A stretch of DNA of 40,994 nucleotides from an uncultured Bacteroidales bacterium (lineage in GTDB: Bacteria > Bacteroidota > Bacteroidia > Bacteroidales > FEN-979): the NCBI GenBank assembly GCA_903926565.1, contig CAIYJU010000056.1:1-40994 (forward strand), given 5' to 3'. Each line of letters begins with the position of its first letter. Position 1 is the stretch's first letter. The notes under the pieces are model-generated. The model was not told the DNA's origin, did no database searches, and saw only the letters and a list, made by a program, of their open reading frames with translations. This document shows, piece after piece, positions 1 through 8,753 of this stretch. Both the position numbers and the translations under genes were made by a program.

Positions 1-2961
1 AACGGTAATTGTGACCGGTGTGGTATAGTCCGAATAGTAATCGGTACCGCCTGTAGTGGCAACCGTTCTCCTCTGGTAACTGGTCGTTGCCGTCAGCGTT
101 GGCGCCTGGTAGGTTGCCAGCGTCGCCCCGCTGATGTTGATATAACTCCCGCTGGCATTGGTCTGCCATTCGTACGAGATGGTTCCGATCCCGGTTCCGT
201 CCAAAGTTGAGGTGAAGGCCGCCGGGGTGGTGTTGTAGCATATCGTCTGGCTCGCGGCGATCGCTCCCGCAGAAGGCTTTAACTCAACTGCCCAATCCAC
301 TGAGACAATCGAACTTCCTGGATCACAGTATGTGAATTCGCGCCACGTATAGATGTTTACGCCTGTTTTCCCGGTTGTGGCAATTGTAGTCCCTGACGTA
401 TATGCCAATGGTGCTGACCAAACGGCTCCGGTCTTGGTTCTGTATAAAAGTGCATCTGTTTCTTTACCACCGGTTCCGGGGGTAAGGACTGCAGAAACAT
501 AGGTACCATCAAAGACAGTAGCGACATCGGGGGTTTTGGCCAATGAGCCTGAGACAGGCGGCACTTCGGCATTGATCAGTGCAAGTTCGGAATTTGCAGC
601 ATCACAGGTGCCGTTTTTGACCACAACCCGGTAATATCTTGATGCTGAAAGATTCGTCGCAGTATAAGTCGATGCAGTTGAAGCCGCAATATCGGTCCAG
701 GCATCAGTACCATTGGCACTGTATTGCCATTTCTGGATCGTTCCGGTGTAGTTTTCAAGTGTCAGCAGGGTGCTGTTGGTACCTGCACACACACCGCCTA
801 TTGTGGGACTAATAGCGCCACCAACTGTGCCGCTGATGGTCAGGGTCATGTCATCCGTCAAAGTAGTTGTGGCAGGATCCGAAAATTCAGCAAACAGTGT
901 TAAAGTAACAAAACCAGTGCTGATATCATTATAGCCGGCGAAGTATGTCGTTGCCAGATTAGAAGTGTTGTCGAAATAGCCATCCCCACTGGTCGACCAC
1001 TCAGTATAATTTACAGAATACGGCCCTCCGGCACTACCTGAAACTCCGTAATCTGTGCCACAGGTTGTTGCATCTGGTCCGGCATTAACTGTTGGGCCAT
1101 CTGATGCCATAAAATTTAACTCATTACCATATGATGTGCCAGCTGAACTGGTTGCATAGGCCCTTACATAATAGGTAGTTCCAAGCGTGAGCCCGGTGAT
1201 GGAACTGGTGAAAGCACCTGTTCCCGTTCCGTTGCTTGTTTTGGGATCGGCCGTGGTGGGCGATCCAATGGTATTCCAGCAAACCCCCCTTGCAGTAACA
1301 GGATAGCTGCCTGCACTGGTAACATCACCTCCGGAACTTGCAGAAGTTGCATTAATTGCAGAAATAGCTGTTGTAGTAACAGTTGGCGGGTAGTCAGCGG
1401 CAACGAAACTTTCTTCAGAACCATAGGAGGTTCCATAACTATTGGTCGCATATGCCCTCACATACCAGGTGGTTCCATTAATAAGCCCTGTGATAGAGCT
1501 GGTGAAAGCACCCATTCCTGTTCCATTGGTGGTTTTAGGATTCGCAGTGACGGGCGTTCCTACATTGTTCCAGCAAACACCACGGACTGTTACCGTGGCA
1601 CCGCCATCATCAAGCACATTGCCTCCGGATGTGGCAGATGTTGCCGATATTGCCGATACCGAGGCCGTCGATACACTGGGTGGCCCCGGAGCAAGAACAT
1701 CCCTGCTGGCAGTATTGGAGTTAAGCAGACCGTCAGTAACTGAAAAGTCGATCGTGCGGGTGGCACCTGAGGATCCAACTGCGTTGCTGTATTTAACTGA
1801 CCTGAGCGCTGCCTGGTAATTGGCGATGGTGGTGGTACCGGTTAACGTGAGCACTCCTGTTGTTGAGTTCCATGACCCGGTAATGCCATAGGCGTTGACA
1901 AAAGAAAGAACGTCTTTCCCAGACTCAAAATTGTTGGAGACGGTCACAGTTCCACTTACAAAGTTGGTCCCTAAGTTCTGTGATGCTGTGAGCGTCGCGG
2001 TAATATTTTTCGCAGCAGCCCCAAGGGTATACCTTAACGGGATGGGCTCCATGTTGGTAAGCATGGGGTTGTTCGGAGTGAATTGCGTAAAACCGGTTCC
2101 GGCCTCTCCTTGAAATATATACAGGGAGCCATTATACACACAGATGCTGGCATCGTCAACTGACCAGGGAAGCGTGAGTGTGTTGTTCCATTCCTGGGCA
2201 CCAAGGTCGTAGGAATAGAGATTTGTTCCGCCGTAACTACCCATGCAATAATAATAAGCGTCATAAATGGCTGCACCCAGTACTACTCCGTCAGGAACAC
2301 CGGTTAAAACTTCCCATGTGTCGGTGGCAACATGATACCTGCTGAAACCCGAATTCCCGTTGCCTTCGCTACAGTAAAAATACCCGTTTTTATAGGCGAG
2401 GCCGCCCCACTTTTCCACAGCAGGCGCTGATGCCAGGGCAGTATAGGTGCCGGCAGCAATATTGTATCTCCAAAAGTTGCCCGGAACACCATCGCAGGCA
2501 ATGTAGATATTGGTACCATCGTTGGAAATATCCCCGGTACCATCACTACCAGGAGGGCCTGCAATGCTCGTCCATGAATTGGTGGCAATGGTATAAACCT
2601 CCAAATTCGAAAACTGGGTGTATGCGATGTATATTTTTCCATTTACCAGGGTCGCACCTGCATTGTTATCTGTTATATGCGATGCACTGGCCAGGGTCGT
2701 CCAGGTCCCCGTTGCAATATCGTATCTGAAATAGGCAGAACTCTGATCATTGCCCAAAGCATACATAAAACCCGATGCCGGATCGATGCACATGGCGTTT
2801 AATGACTGCGGGCAGTCGGGAAGGGTTGTAAATATTCCCGAGATAGTTCCTCCGGTCATCCGGGAGGGAAAGGCTAATAACAGTAACAACAGTATCGTTG
2901 AAAATACTGTTGCTCCCTGCAAATTAATGAAGCGCTGGTTTTGATAGATGTTTTTCATCAT
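1..2961 (-). CDS. Large secreted Kelch/Ig-like multidomain protein (3' end outside window)
   Basis: The frame is open from the ATG at 2961 to the window edge, giving 987 codons; the C-terminus is missing. Residues 1-35 form a signal peptide (basic start, then a run of leucines). Residues of about 45-270 hold Kelch-like segments of the type YRYD-x-ATGTW and YNIAAGTYTALASAP. Then comes a segment of the kind seen in Bacteroidota adhesins (LTNMEPIPLRYTLG to SVKYSN). Two fibronectin-III-like repeats follow at about 421-516 and 519-615, both with the RGVCWN and WYVRAYAT/YYVRAYAT signatures. The rest is Ig/PKD-like with stray Cys. Such proteins are usually exported by T9SS, but the sorting tail is not in view. 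A second ATG follows the first directly; 2961 is chosen because the purine-rich site ends next to it. Probably transcribed with the DUF4347-like gene 59 bp upstream. Confidence 0.85.
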   Translation of the reverse strand, partial: MMKNIYQNQRFINLQGATVFSTILLLLLLAFPSRMTGGTISGIFTTLPDCPQSLNAMCIDPASGFMYALGNDQSSAYFRYDIATGTWTTLASASHITDNNAGATLVNGKIYIAYTQFSNLEVYTIATNSWTSIAGPPGSDGTGDISNDGTNIYIACDGVPGNFWRYNIAAGTYTALASAPAVEKWGGLAYKNGYFYCSEGNGNSGFSRYHVATDTWEVLTGVPDGVVLGAAIYDAYYYCMGSYGGTNLYSYDLGAQEWNNTLTLPWSVDDASICVYNGSLYIFQGEAGTGFTQFTPNNPMLTNMEPIPLRYTLGAAAKNITATLTASQNLGTNFVSGTVTVSNNFESGKDVLSFVNAYGITGSWNSTTGVLTLTGTTTIANYQAALRSVKYSNAVGSSGATRTIDFSVTDGLLNSNTASRDVLAPGPPSVSTASVSAISATSATSGGNVLDDGGATVTVRGVCWNNVGTPVTANPKTTNGTGMGAFTSSITGLINGTTWYVRAYATNSYGTSYGSEESFVAADYPPTVTTTAISAINATSASSGGDVTSAGSYPVTARGVCWNTIGSPTTADPKTSNGTGTGAFTSSITGLTLGTTYYVRAYATSSAGTSYGNELNFMASDGPTVNAGPDATTCGTDYGVSGSAGGPYSVNYTEWSTSGDGYFDNTSNLATTYFAGYNDISTGFVTLTLFAEFSDPATTTLTDDMTLTISGTVGGAISPTIGGVCAGTNSTLLTLENYTGTIQKWQYSANGTDAWTDIAASTASTYTATNLSASRYYRVVVKNGTCDAANSELALINAEVPPVSGSLAKTPDVATVFDGTYVSAVLTPGTGGKETDALLYRTKTGAVWSAPLAYTSGTTIATTGKTGVNIYTWREFTYCDPGSSIVSVDWAVELKPSAGAIAASQTICYNTTPAAFTSTLDGTGIGTISYEWQTNASGSYINISGATLATYQAPTLTATTSYQRRTVATTGGTDYYSDYTTPVTITV

Positions 2962-2969
2962 GACCTCCT
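2962..2969 (-). promoter_or_regulatory. Unusually strong Shine-Dalgarno site
   Basis: The minus strand reads AGGAGGTC directly before the ATG at 2961, or 3 bases further from the second ATG at 2958. The strict spacing favours the second ATG. Bacteroidota genes seldom carry such a strong Shine-Dalgarno sequence, and other starts in this window are A/T-rich. Confidence 0.6.
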
Positions 2970-3020
2970 GTATTTATATTTATTTATATTTTCTTCATTC
3001 AGATTATTTGCTTCCAAAGA

Positions 3021-3476
3021 CTATCTCACCATGATAAATTCCAGCCCGGAAAGTTGCTCCAACTGCTGTTTGAGTTCTGTCCCGGCAGGCGTGGTGAAAG
3101 CCACTATGCTGTGTATCATAACTTTTCCTTTGACAGAACTCTTCCACTTTGCCAGCAACTCCTTACACTCATATACATTTTTCGAGGTAATGGCCATGCT
3201 GTTAAAAATCAGTTCACCGGGTTTGCTCTCAAGGTATATGTGCAGGTCCTGAACCGTCCGGCCGTCAAGTGCTTTGACGATCTGCTTCAAGGGGCTGACC
3301 TGTGTCTCCCGGATCTGATATGCATTACTCTTTTTTGCATATCGTTTTTGAACCTGAACCAGGTTCGCATCATTCGAGCCTGCCCCGACAATTACAAAAT
3401 CTTTGTCCGGTGACTGTGCGTTACTTTGACTTACAAACAGTAAAATCAGGCCGATCGTGAATAAAATGTTTTTCAT
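3021..3476 (-). CDS. Small secreted DUF4347-like protein
   Basis: 151 residues with a clear signal peptide (MKNILFTIGLILLFVSQSNA, cleavage near residue 20). The mature part resembles a complete single DUF4347 domain: FVIVGAG opening strand, LKQIVKALDGRTVQDLHIYL in place of the family's LQQIADALAGR-x-DAIHIxSHG, PGELIFNS in place of PGxLxLG, and LAKWKSSVKGKVMIHSIV in place of the strand ending in YGCNVA. The family His (SHG) and Cys (YGC) positions appear replaced (LESK and HSIV). DUF4347 normally sits at the N-terminus of giant adhesins; here it stands alone, directly upstream of one. The function is unknown; a secreted binding or stabilising partner of the downstream protein is an inference. 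The match was made by eye. Confidence 0.65.
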   Translation of the reverse strand: MKNILFTIGLILLFVSQSNAQSPDKDFVIVGAGSNDANLVQVQKRYAKKSNAYQIRETQVSPLKQIVKALDGRTVQDLHIYLESKPGELIFNSMAITSKNVYECKELLAKWKSSVKGKVMIHSIVAFTTPAGTELKQQLEQLSGLEFIMVR

Positions 3477-3776
3477 GGCTATGGAATTTATGGATTATTT
3501 TATTGAATTTGTGATTGTTAAGTAAATAAACCTGGTTGGTATAAGAAAACAATTCAAGATTGGAAAATTATTCAGAATTTTTATAATTAGTTGTAGGCAG
3601 ATGTATGATTTTTATGTAGGTGTTTGCCCTACAAAAAATATATAATCAGCTTTTTTTAGCCTACCCGGGGAACACAGATGTGTGTATATGGGGATTCAGG
3701 AAACCAGGTTAACATAGTCTAAAACAAGACGGAACCACTGAACTCCTTTCTTAACTGAAGGATTTAGTAACAGGCA
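3477..3776. other. Divergent intergenic region, mostly featureless
   Basis: A/T-rich spacer between the divergent genes at 3476 (minus) and 3877 (plus). It contains an inverted repeat ACACA-GA-TGTGT at 3672-3683. No convincing promoter for the minus gene and no RNA gene were seen. Confidence 0.5.
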
Positions 3777-3808
3777 TTGAATATTTTCAATATTTTGTTT
3801 TATGTTTG
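3777..3808 (+). promoter_or_regulatory. Bacteroidota-type promoter for the Wzy/ligase-like gene
   Basis: TTG at 3777-3779 and a perfect TATGTTTG at 3801-3808 are separated by 21 bases, matching the Bacteroidota primary-sigma consensus (TTG near -33, TAnnTTTG near -7). The -7 element overlaps the ATG at 3802, so that ATG cannot be the start if this promoter is used. Transcription would begin near 3815 and leave a leader of about 60 bases before the ATG at 3877. Confidence 0.6.
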
Positions 3809-3876
3809 CAGCTCTGCACGATAGAATATTTCATAATCTCCGGTCCCCCCGGTTCTATTTTATAAAAACATCAACG

Positions 3877-5847
3877 ATGACTGCAAAAAACAAAAAAGCA
3901 AAAACTTCCGGAATCCCTCCTTCCCCGGTCCTCTTCAATGTATTCTTTTTTTTCCTGATGCTGGTCCTGCCACTGGTCTTTTTTCCAACGGCGCAGGATG
4001 CTTCTCTCGTGCCCAGGATGATGGTGCTGTCGTTTTTTGTATTGTGCTACACCGCCTACCTCTATGCATTCCACCGGGAAACTGCTTTCACCCCTGGTTT
4101 GCTTAAAAACCCGGTGCTCATCTTTGGCGGGCTTTATCTGCTCATGCTGATTCTTTCAGTTGCCGGGGCATTGAATAAGGTTGAAGGTCTTTCAGACATA
4201 ACAAAAACAGGACTGACGCTGATTGTCATAGTTTATGCCGCGCAACTGTTCGCTGTCACACCGGGCTGGTTTGCCAGAATTGCCAACATGGCTGTCATTG
4301 CAGCCTTCATTGCCATCCTGATCGGGTTCTACCAATTTTTCACCATGGTGCCCGGCAACGATGAAGTACACCTGGCCAATGGCAGGGATATTATTACCGT
4401 GGTCAAGGGGTTGATGGGAAATAAAAACGAATATGCCAGTTACCTGATGCTGCTCCTTCCATTTACAATGTATGCTGCTGTTTCCGGGAAGGGCAACCGG
4501 CGTGCTGCTGCCTTCACCGCTACTGTTATGATATTTATCATGCTCGTGATTGTAGCGGCCAGGGCCACATGGGTTGGCGTCGTCCTCTCCGGCATTGTCA
4601 TTTCAGTGATTACCGTAATTTATTCCAAAAAACTTGAATTAAGCGGCCGCCATGTAAAAACAATGGTTATTGTTGCTTCGTCGGTTGTGATCATTCTTGC
4701 AGCAGGGGTGCTTGAAGGCGGAAAATTCACCCACAGCAAATACATTGAAAAACTGGGCTCTATCATACGACCGGAAGCCGACAACAACCATTTCAGGCTT
4801 GGCATGTGGAAGATAACAGCCGAAATGGCCATGGACCATCCGGTTACAGGGGTGGGTGCCGGTAACTGGCAGATTGCCATCCCTGAATATTACAGCAGGA
4901 TCGGGTTAAAAGACAAGGAGGTAAACTGGATCTCACCACACAATGATTACCTCTGGATCCTTGCTGAGAAAGGAGTTCCGGGGGTTGGACTCTACCTTTG
5001 CATGATCATGGCAGCGATATGGTTGTTCATCCGCATCCTTCGAAGCAATTTTGAAAAGGAACGTGTAAAACAAGCCCTTTTCATCATGGCAGGGCTTATC
5101 GGTTACCTGGTCGTTGCCTGTTTTGATTTCCCTTATCAGCGGATTGACCACCAGGTGATATTTGCCATCCTGGTTGCTGGTCTTATTACCTTATCCTCAA
5201 CATCAGTTGCTGCGAAACAGGTAAATGTCAACCGGCAGCTTTTTTTCGTTCCGGTCCTCCTTTTCCTTCTCTTCGGCACCGTGTATGGTTACCAGGCATT
5301 GAAAGTCGAAACCCATATCAAAAAGAGCATTGCTTTGCGTAATGCCGGGAAAATGGCAGAGGCATTGGATGAAGTTGACGCAGCCCGCACACCATGGAGA
5401 AGCCTGGATGCTCCGGGATCCCCGGTAGATTATTATGCCGGGTTGATCCATGCAATGATGAACGACAACAGTGCTGCGATCCATTCATATGCATCTGCGC
5501 ATGCCTTTCATCCGAATCACGTTGCATTGCTCAACAACCTTGGCAAGAGCTATTACAATATCGGGTATTACGGACTGGCTGAACACTACTACCTGAAAGC
5601 GCTTCAGATCGTGCCCGGATTCAAGGAAGCAAGAGTGAATTTGTCAACCCTTTATTACACCAAAGGCAAGTACAGGGATTCATACGATATGTTGAAAGGC
5701 ATCAGAGGAGGAGGCAGGATTCCTGAAGTCAAACAGAATCGCCGGGCCCTCGAAAAATTATTGGGATATCCGACAGATTCTGTGAAGGTCAGGAAACACA
5801 AGGATAAAAATCACAAGAAGGATCCCAAGAAAAAAAGAGGTGCCTGA
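3877..5847 (+). CDS. O-antigen ligase/polymerase-like membrane protein (Wzy_C) with TPR tail
   Basis: 656 residues from the ATG at 3877; an upstream in-frame ATG at 3802 lies within the -7 element. Around 12 hydrophobic segments span residues of about 20-460. The Wzy_C-type region carries FRLGMWKITAEMAMDHPVTG and a following SPHNDYLWILAEKGVPGVG, characteristic of O-antigen ligases and related polymerases. From about residue 480 the protein is soluble, with TPR-like repeats (NNLGKSYYNIGYYGLAEHYY; ARVNLSTLYYTKGKYRDSYD) and a very basic Lys-rich C-terminus. The family joins or polymerises lipid-linked glycans at the periplasmic face of the inner membrane; some members (PglL type) glycosylate proteins. 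It is closely coupled to the downstream nucleotidyltransferase, so its substrate may relate to the lasso locus (inference). Confidence 0.8.
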   Translation: MTAKNKKAKTSGIPPSPVLFNVFFFFLMLVLPLVFFPTAQDASLVPRMMVLSFFVLCYTAYLYAFHRETAFTPGLLKNPVLIFGGLYLLMLILSVAGALNKVEGLSDITKTGLTLIVIVYAAQLFAVTPGWFARIANMAVIAAFIAILIGFYQFFTMVPGNDEVHLANGRDIITVVKGLMGNKNEYASYLMLLLPFTMYAAVSGKGNRRAAAFTATVMIFIMLVIVAARATWVGVVLSGIVISVITVIYSKKLELSGRHVKTMVIVASSVVIILAAGVLEGGKFTHSKYIEKLGSIIRPEADNNHFRLGMWKITAEMAMDHPVTGVGAGNWQIAIPEYYSRIGLKDKEVNWISPHNDYLWILAEKGVPGVGLYLCMIMAAIWLFIRILRSNFEKERVKQALFIMAGLIGYLVVACFDFPYQRIDHQVIFAILVAGLITLSSTSVAAKQVNVNRQLFFVPVLLFLLFGTVYGYQALKVETHIKKSIALRNAGKMAEALDEVDAARTPWRSLDAPGSPVDYYAGLIHAMMNDNSAAIHSYASAHAFHPNHVALLNNLGKSYYNIGYYGLAEHYYLKALQIVPGFKEARVNLSTLYYTKGKYRDSYDMLKGIRGGGRIPEVKQNRRALEKLLGYPTDSVKVRKHKDKNHKKDPKKKRGA

Positions 5848-5866
5848 CCTGTTGGAAACAGTAAAA

Positions 5867-7081
5867 ATGAAGCCTTCTGCGACAATGCAATTATTGTTGC
5901 AATGCTGCAGATACAACCTGGAAAACAATTACAAAGACCTTACAGGGTTCCTGTCCGGTAATACGATCGACTGGCCGGACTTCATAGCGCTTGTAACGAA
6001 ACACAGGTTGTCCCCGCAGATTCACTTCGCATTGAAAAATTTTCAGACGGAAGTTCCCGGTGTGGTTCTGGAAGAACTGTCAACCCTGGCATCAAGAAGT
6101 CTGAAAAGGATAATGAACCTGGCCGGGGAACTCGATGTGTTGCATGAACTGTTCAGCACCCATAATATTCAATTTATCAGCCTGAAGGGTCCTTTAATGA
6201 TATGGCAGTTGTATGGCGATTACTCCTGCAGGCAAACAAGGGATATTGATATCCTGATCGAAGAGATGAACATTGACAAAGCCATCCTGGTATTGTCACA
6301 GGCAGGATATCAACTGATTGACCAGTACTTCTGCAACCATCCTGAGAAACACGCACTTTACATGAAAAGGGAGAACCATGTGAGGTTCCGGCATCCCCAT
6401 AAAATGGTCTTCATTGAACTGCACTGGGCTGTCTCAAAATATTTTACAACCATACATACCGCAGCGCTGTTTGATTCCAAAACCCGGGTTACTGTTCATG
6501 GCAGGGATTTCAATACATTCCCCCTGGATGACTACTTTATTGTTCTGGCAACCCATGGCATTTATCACCGGTTCGAGTTGCTGCTCTGGTTATACGATAT
6601 CGGGCATATGATGCGAATGCCTGCAATAAATTTGAAAGAATTGCTTGTCAGTGCGGAAAAATTCAACTGCACAACCGCTGTTAATGTGAGCCTGGCGCTT
6701 GCAGTGTCACTGTTTAACCTCACAGAGTCGGGGAATTTTCCGCCATTGAACAAGTTGACAAAAAAAGAACAATTCATTTACAACCAGTGTGTTGACACAA
6801 TAACGGGAACCTCTGCACAGAAGCCTGCCGGCAGGATTAACCGTTTTTTCAGTACGGTCGCACAACGGGTTTCACAGCAGATCTACCTGCTATTGATGAC
6901 CGATGACATACCAAGTAAAAAGAGAGCATTTCTCAACACCCTCATCAAACCCTATGTTTGGGAAGATTCAGGGAAAATTCCACAAAATAACCTGCTATAC
7001 CTTATGATGACACAGGTTAAATGGCTGAAGCTTATACTGTCAGGCAGGATGAATCAACGGGGACAGATCAGGAAAAAATAA
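5867..7081 (+). CDS. NTP_transf_5-family nucleotidyltransferase (lasso tailoring type)
   Basis: 404 residues from the ATG at 5867. A GTG at 5840 in the same frame would overlap the previous stop by 8 bases and is possible but rarer in this phylum. The family signature is LKGPLMIWQLYGDYSCRQTR followed by DIDILIEEMN: the KG loop, then the R-x2-DID metal-binding acidic pair of the nucleotidyltransferase fold. Members of this family (Pfam PF14907) occur in lasso clusters of the paeninodin/pseudomycoidin type beside an HPr-kinase-like gene. There, from memory, the pair phosphorylates the C-terminal Ser and then adds hexose. The same pairing occurs here, though the two genes lie 6 kb apart. Its 3' end overlaps the convergent glycosyltransferase by 28 bp. 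Confidence 0.75.
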   Translation: MKPSATMQLLLQCCRYNLENNYKDLTGFLSGNTIDWPDFIALVTKHRLSPQIHFALKNFQTEVPGVVLEELSTLASRSLKRIMNLAGELDVLHELFSTHNIQFISLKGPLMIWQLYGDYSCRQTRDIDILIEEMNIDKAILVLSQAGYQLIDQYFCNHPEKHALYMKRENHVRFRHPHKMVFIELHWAVSKYFTTIHTAALFDSKTRVTVHGRDFNTFPLDDYFIVLATHGIYHRFELLLWLYDIGHMMRMPAINLKELLVSAEKFNCTTAVNVSLALAVSLFNLTESGNFPPLNKLTKKEQFIYNQCVDTITGTSAQKPAGRINRFFSTVAQRVSQQIYLLLMTDDIPSKKRAFLNTLIKPYVWEDSGKIPQNNLLYLMMTQVKWLKLILSGRMNQRGQIRKK

Positions 7082-7950
7082 ACAATCCTCGCCATAACTT
7101 CATCATTCACAGCAAACCAGGCATCGTAAAAAGCCTTCACTACCGGATCATCAGCAAGGCCATCCCTGTTGGCACCGGTTTCCCAGGGTTTGTAGCTTCC
7201 GGTAAAGTGCAAAATCCTGATGTCAGCAGGATCGATATGACCGGCTGCTGAAAAGTCCCGCCAATTGCTGACGATCATGTTATACGTATAATCAAGTAAC
7301 CGGACTTTCCCGTCAAAAAGCAGGTTGAGCACCACCTGGTCGGTGTTGTGCGTGCGGATATTCCCGAAAACGGTGCTGTGAATCAACTCCTTTAACCCTT
7401 CATATGTGTGATGGTTCAGCAAAGTTTTATCAGCAACCATAAAACCGGCATTGAAGGTTTTCTTCAACACATCTCTGTCTCCGACCCCATCGGCGCTGAT
7501 CCTTTTAAAGGTGCTGCGGTCGCGCACTTTCCCAACATGCCGGTTCGGCTGATCCGAGCACGCCAGCAGTGGTTCGGGATACGAAAGCAGTTCCGAAATA
7601 TTACCCGTGACGAGCATGTCGCTGTCAAAAAAGAACAGCCGGTCGTATCCGTCAAGGTTGAAGAGTTCTATGGAATAAAACCGCTTCCGCCTTGGGATGA
7701 ACGCCGGAAGTGCATTGCAAAGATGCCCGATACGCAGCAACAGATCTTCTCCGGGTTTGCGGAACACCACCTTCGGAAAGATTTCAAACAGTTTAGCCTG
7801 CTCTGGGTCCAGCCCGTCCGAAATAATCACAATATCACCATCGAACCAGGGATTGTGATTTAAAAAGGATTGGATCAGCACAAGCGTTCCCGGAACAAAT
7901 TCAGAACTTGTCACAGTGCAAATACCCGTATTCCCTGAATTTATCGCCAT
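7054..7950 (-). CDS. GT8-type glycosyltransferase (copy a)
   Basis: 298 residues, cytoplasmic, no signal peptide. A GT-A fold is indicated by the N-terminal strand GICTVTSSEFVPGTLVLIQS, the nucleotide-sugar/metal motif D109-S-D111 in LFFFDSDMLV, and the late ILHFTGSYKPW motif that supplies the last metal ligand in GT8 enzymes. It is homologous to copies b and c (9542 and 11229), sharing NPWFxGD, ALPAF and RFYSxE, but is the most divergent. It is the last gene of the minus operon, 32 bp after a sulfotransferase. Sugar donor and acceptor are not predictable; the context suggests the lasso peptide or a cell-surface glycan. Confidence 0.8.
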   Translation of the reverse strand: MAINSGNTGICTVTSSEFVPGTLVLIQSFLNHNPWFDGDIVIISDGLDPEQAKLFEIFPKVVFRKPGEDLLLRIGHLCNALPAFIPRRKRFYSIELFNLDGYDRLFFFDSDMLVTGNISELLSYPEPLLACSDQPNRHVGKVRDRSTFKRISADGVGDRDVLKKTFNAGFMVADKTLLNHHTYEGLKELIHSTVFGNIRTHNTDQVVLNLLFDGKVRLLDYTYNMIVSNWRDFSAAGHIDPADIRILHFTGSYKPWETGANRDGLADDPVVKAFYDAWFAVNDEVMARIVYFFLICPR

Positions 7951-7982
7951 CTCACCATATATTTCTCATCACCGGCTACCTT

Positions 7983-8744
7983 TTACCTCCATTCAAAATC
8001 ACGTCCCGTCATCTCATACAATTGCCGGTTGAACGGCTCGAAATAGGCGGTCAGCTGTTCCCTTGTTTCCGGCTTCATCGGCGGATAATCAGAAGGGTTA
8101 TGCTTTTTGTTTATACTGATCTCTGCCGGTGGAAGGCCTAAATATCGGAAAACCTGCTGAAAGGTTTGTCCGGCATCTTTAAAATAGTCTTCACTCCGGA
8201 TGATCAGCAGTTGTTCCCTGTCAAAATAACGGTACCATTCGGCAAGCTGTTCCGCGTACCTGCTCCTGGTCAGAAAGGAAAACCTGCGGTACATCAGGTC
8301 CGAATGGTTTTCCTCCTGGTAAAAGGCCTCTTTCCTGCCGGCGTGGACATCCTCCTCAAGCCGGATGCAATGCTCAAATGACAGGGATATCCTTCCCTTG
8401 CGTTTCATGTGCTGGTACTGTGAGTAGGCGCGGTTTACCGGGTTGCGGAGCAGCAAAATCAGTTTGATGTCGGGGTATGTATTGTAAATCCGGACAGGTG
8501 CCAGCGGATGAAAAAAATAAAAGGGAGATGCTTCCCCGGTACAAACAGGAACAGTGTCCCTGTTTTTGTTAAAATAACGGAGATACCAGTCAAGACCAAA
8601 GGAGTAATTTTCATCAAAAAAATGGAGTTCTTTTTTTCTCGGCAGTTTAATTTCCGGGTGTTTCCCAAGGTGTTTGAAGAGCGTGGAAGTACCGCATTTC
8701 ATGGCTCCGATAATGATGAAATCTGGTGCTTTTATCGTTTTCAT
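7983..8744 (-). CDS. PAPS-dependent sulfotransferase (copy a)
   Basis: 253 residues. The 5'-phosphosulfate-binding loop is GAMKCGTSTL at about residues 13-22, and the 3'-phosphate-binding segment is LLLRNPVNRAYSQY. The order and spacing fit Sulfotransfer_1/heparan-type sulfotransferases, which transfer sulfate from PAPS to hydroxyls or amines. The length is typical for bacterial cytosolic members. It is homologous to the sulfotransferase at 10481, which has the same PDFxIxGAxKxGT start, which supports duplication. It lies 9 bp from the gene upstream and 32 bp from the GT8 copy downstream. Acceptor candidates are Tyr residues in the predicted peptide or sugars added by neighbouring GTs (inference). 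Confidence 0.8.
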   Translation of the reverse strand: MKTIKAPDFIIIGAMKCGTSTLFKHLGKHPEIKLPRKKELHFFDENYSFGLDWYLRYFNKNRDTVPVCTGEASPFYFFHPLAPVRIYNTYPDIKLILLLRNPVNRAYSQYQHMKRKGRISLSFEHCIRLEEDVHAGRKEAFYQEENHSDLMYRRFSFLTRSRYAEQLAEWYRYFDREQLLIIRSEDYFKDAGQTFQQVFRYLGLPPAEISINKKHNPSDYPPMKPETREQLTAYFEPFNRQLYEMTGRDFEWR

Positions 8745-8753
8745 GATATCAGA

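Noticed and set aside
3802-3876. Extra 25 codons at the start of the ligase-like gene
   Set aside because: The ATG lies within the -7 promoter element, and the extra residues look unlike a membrane or signal segment.
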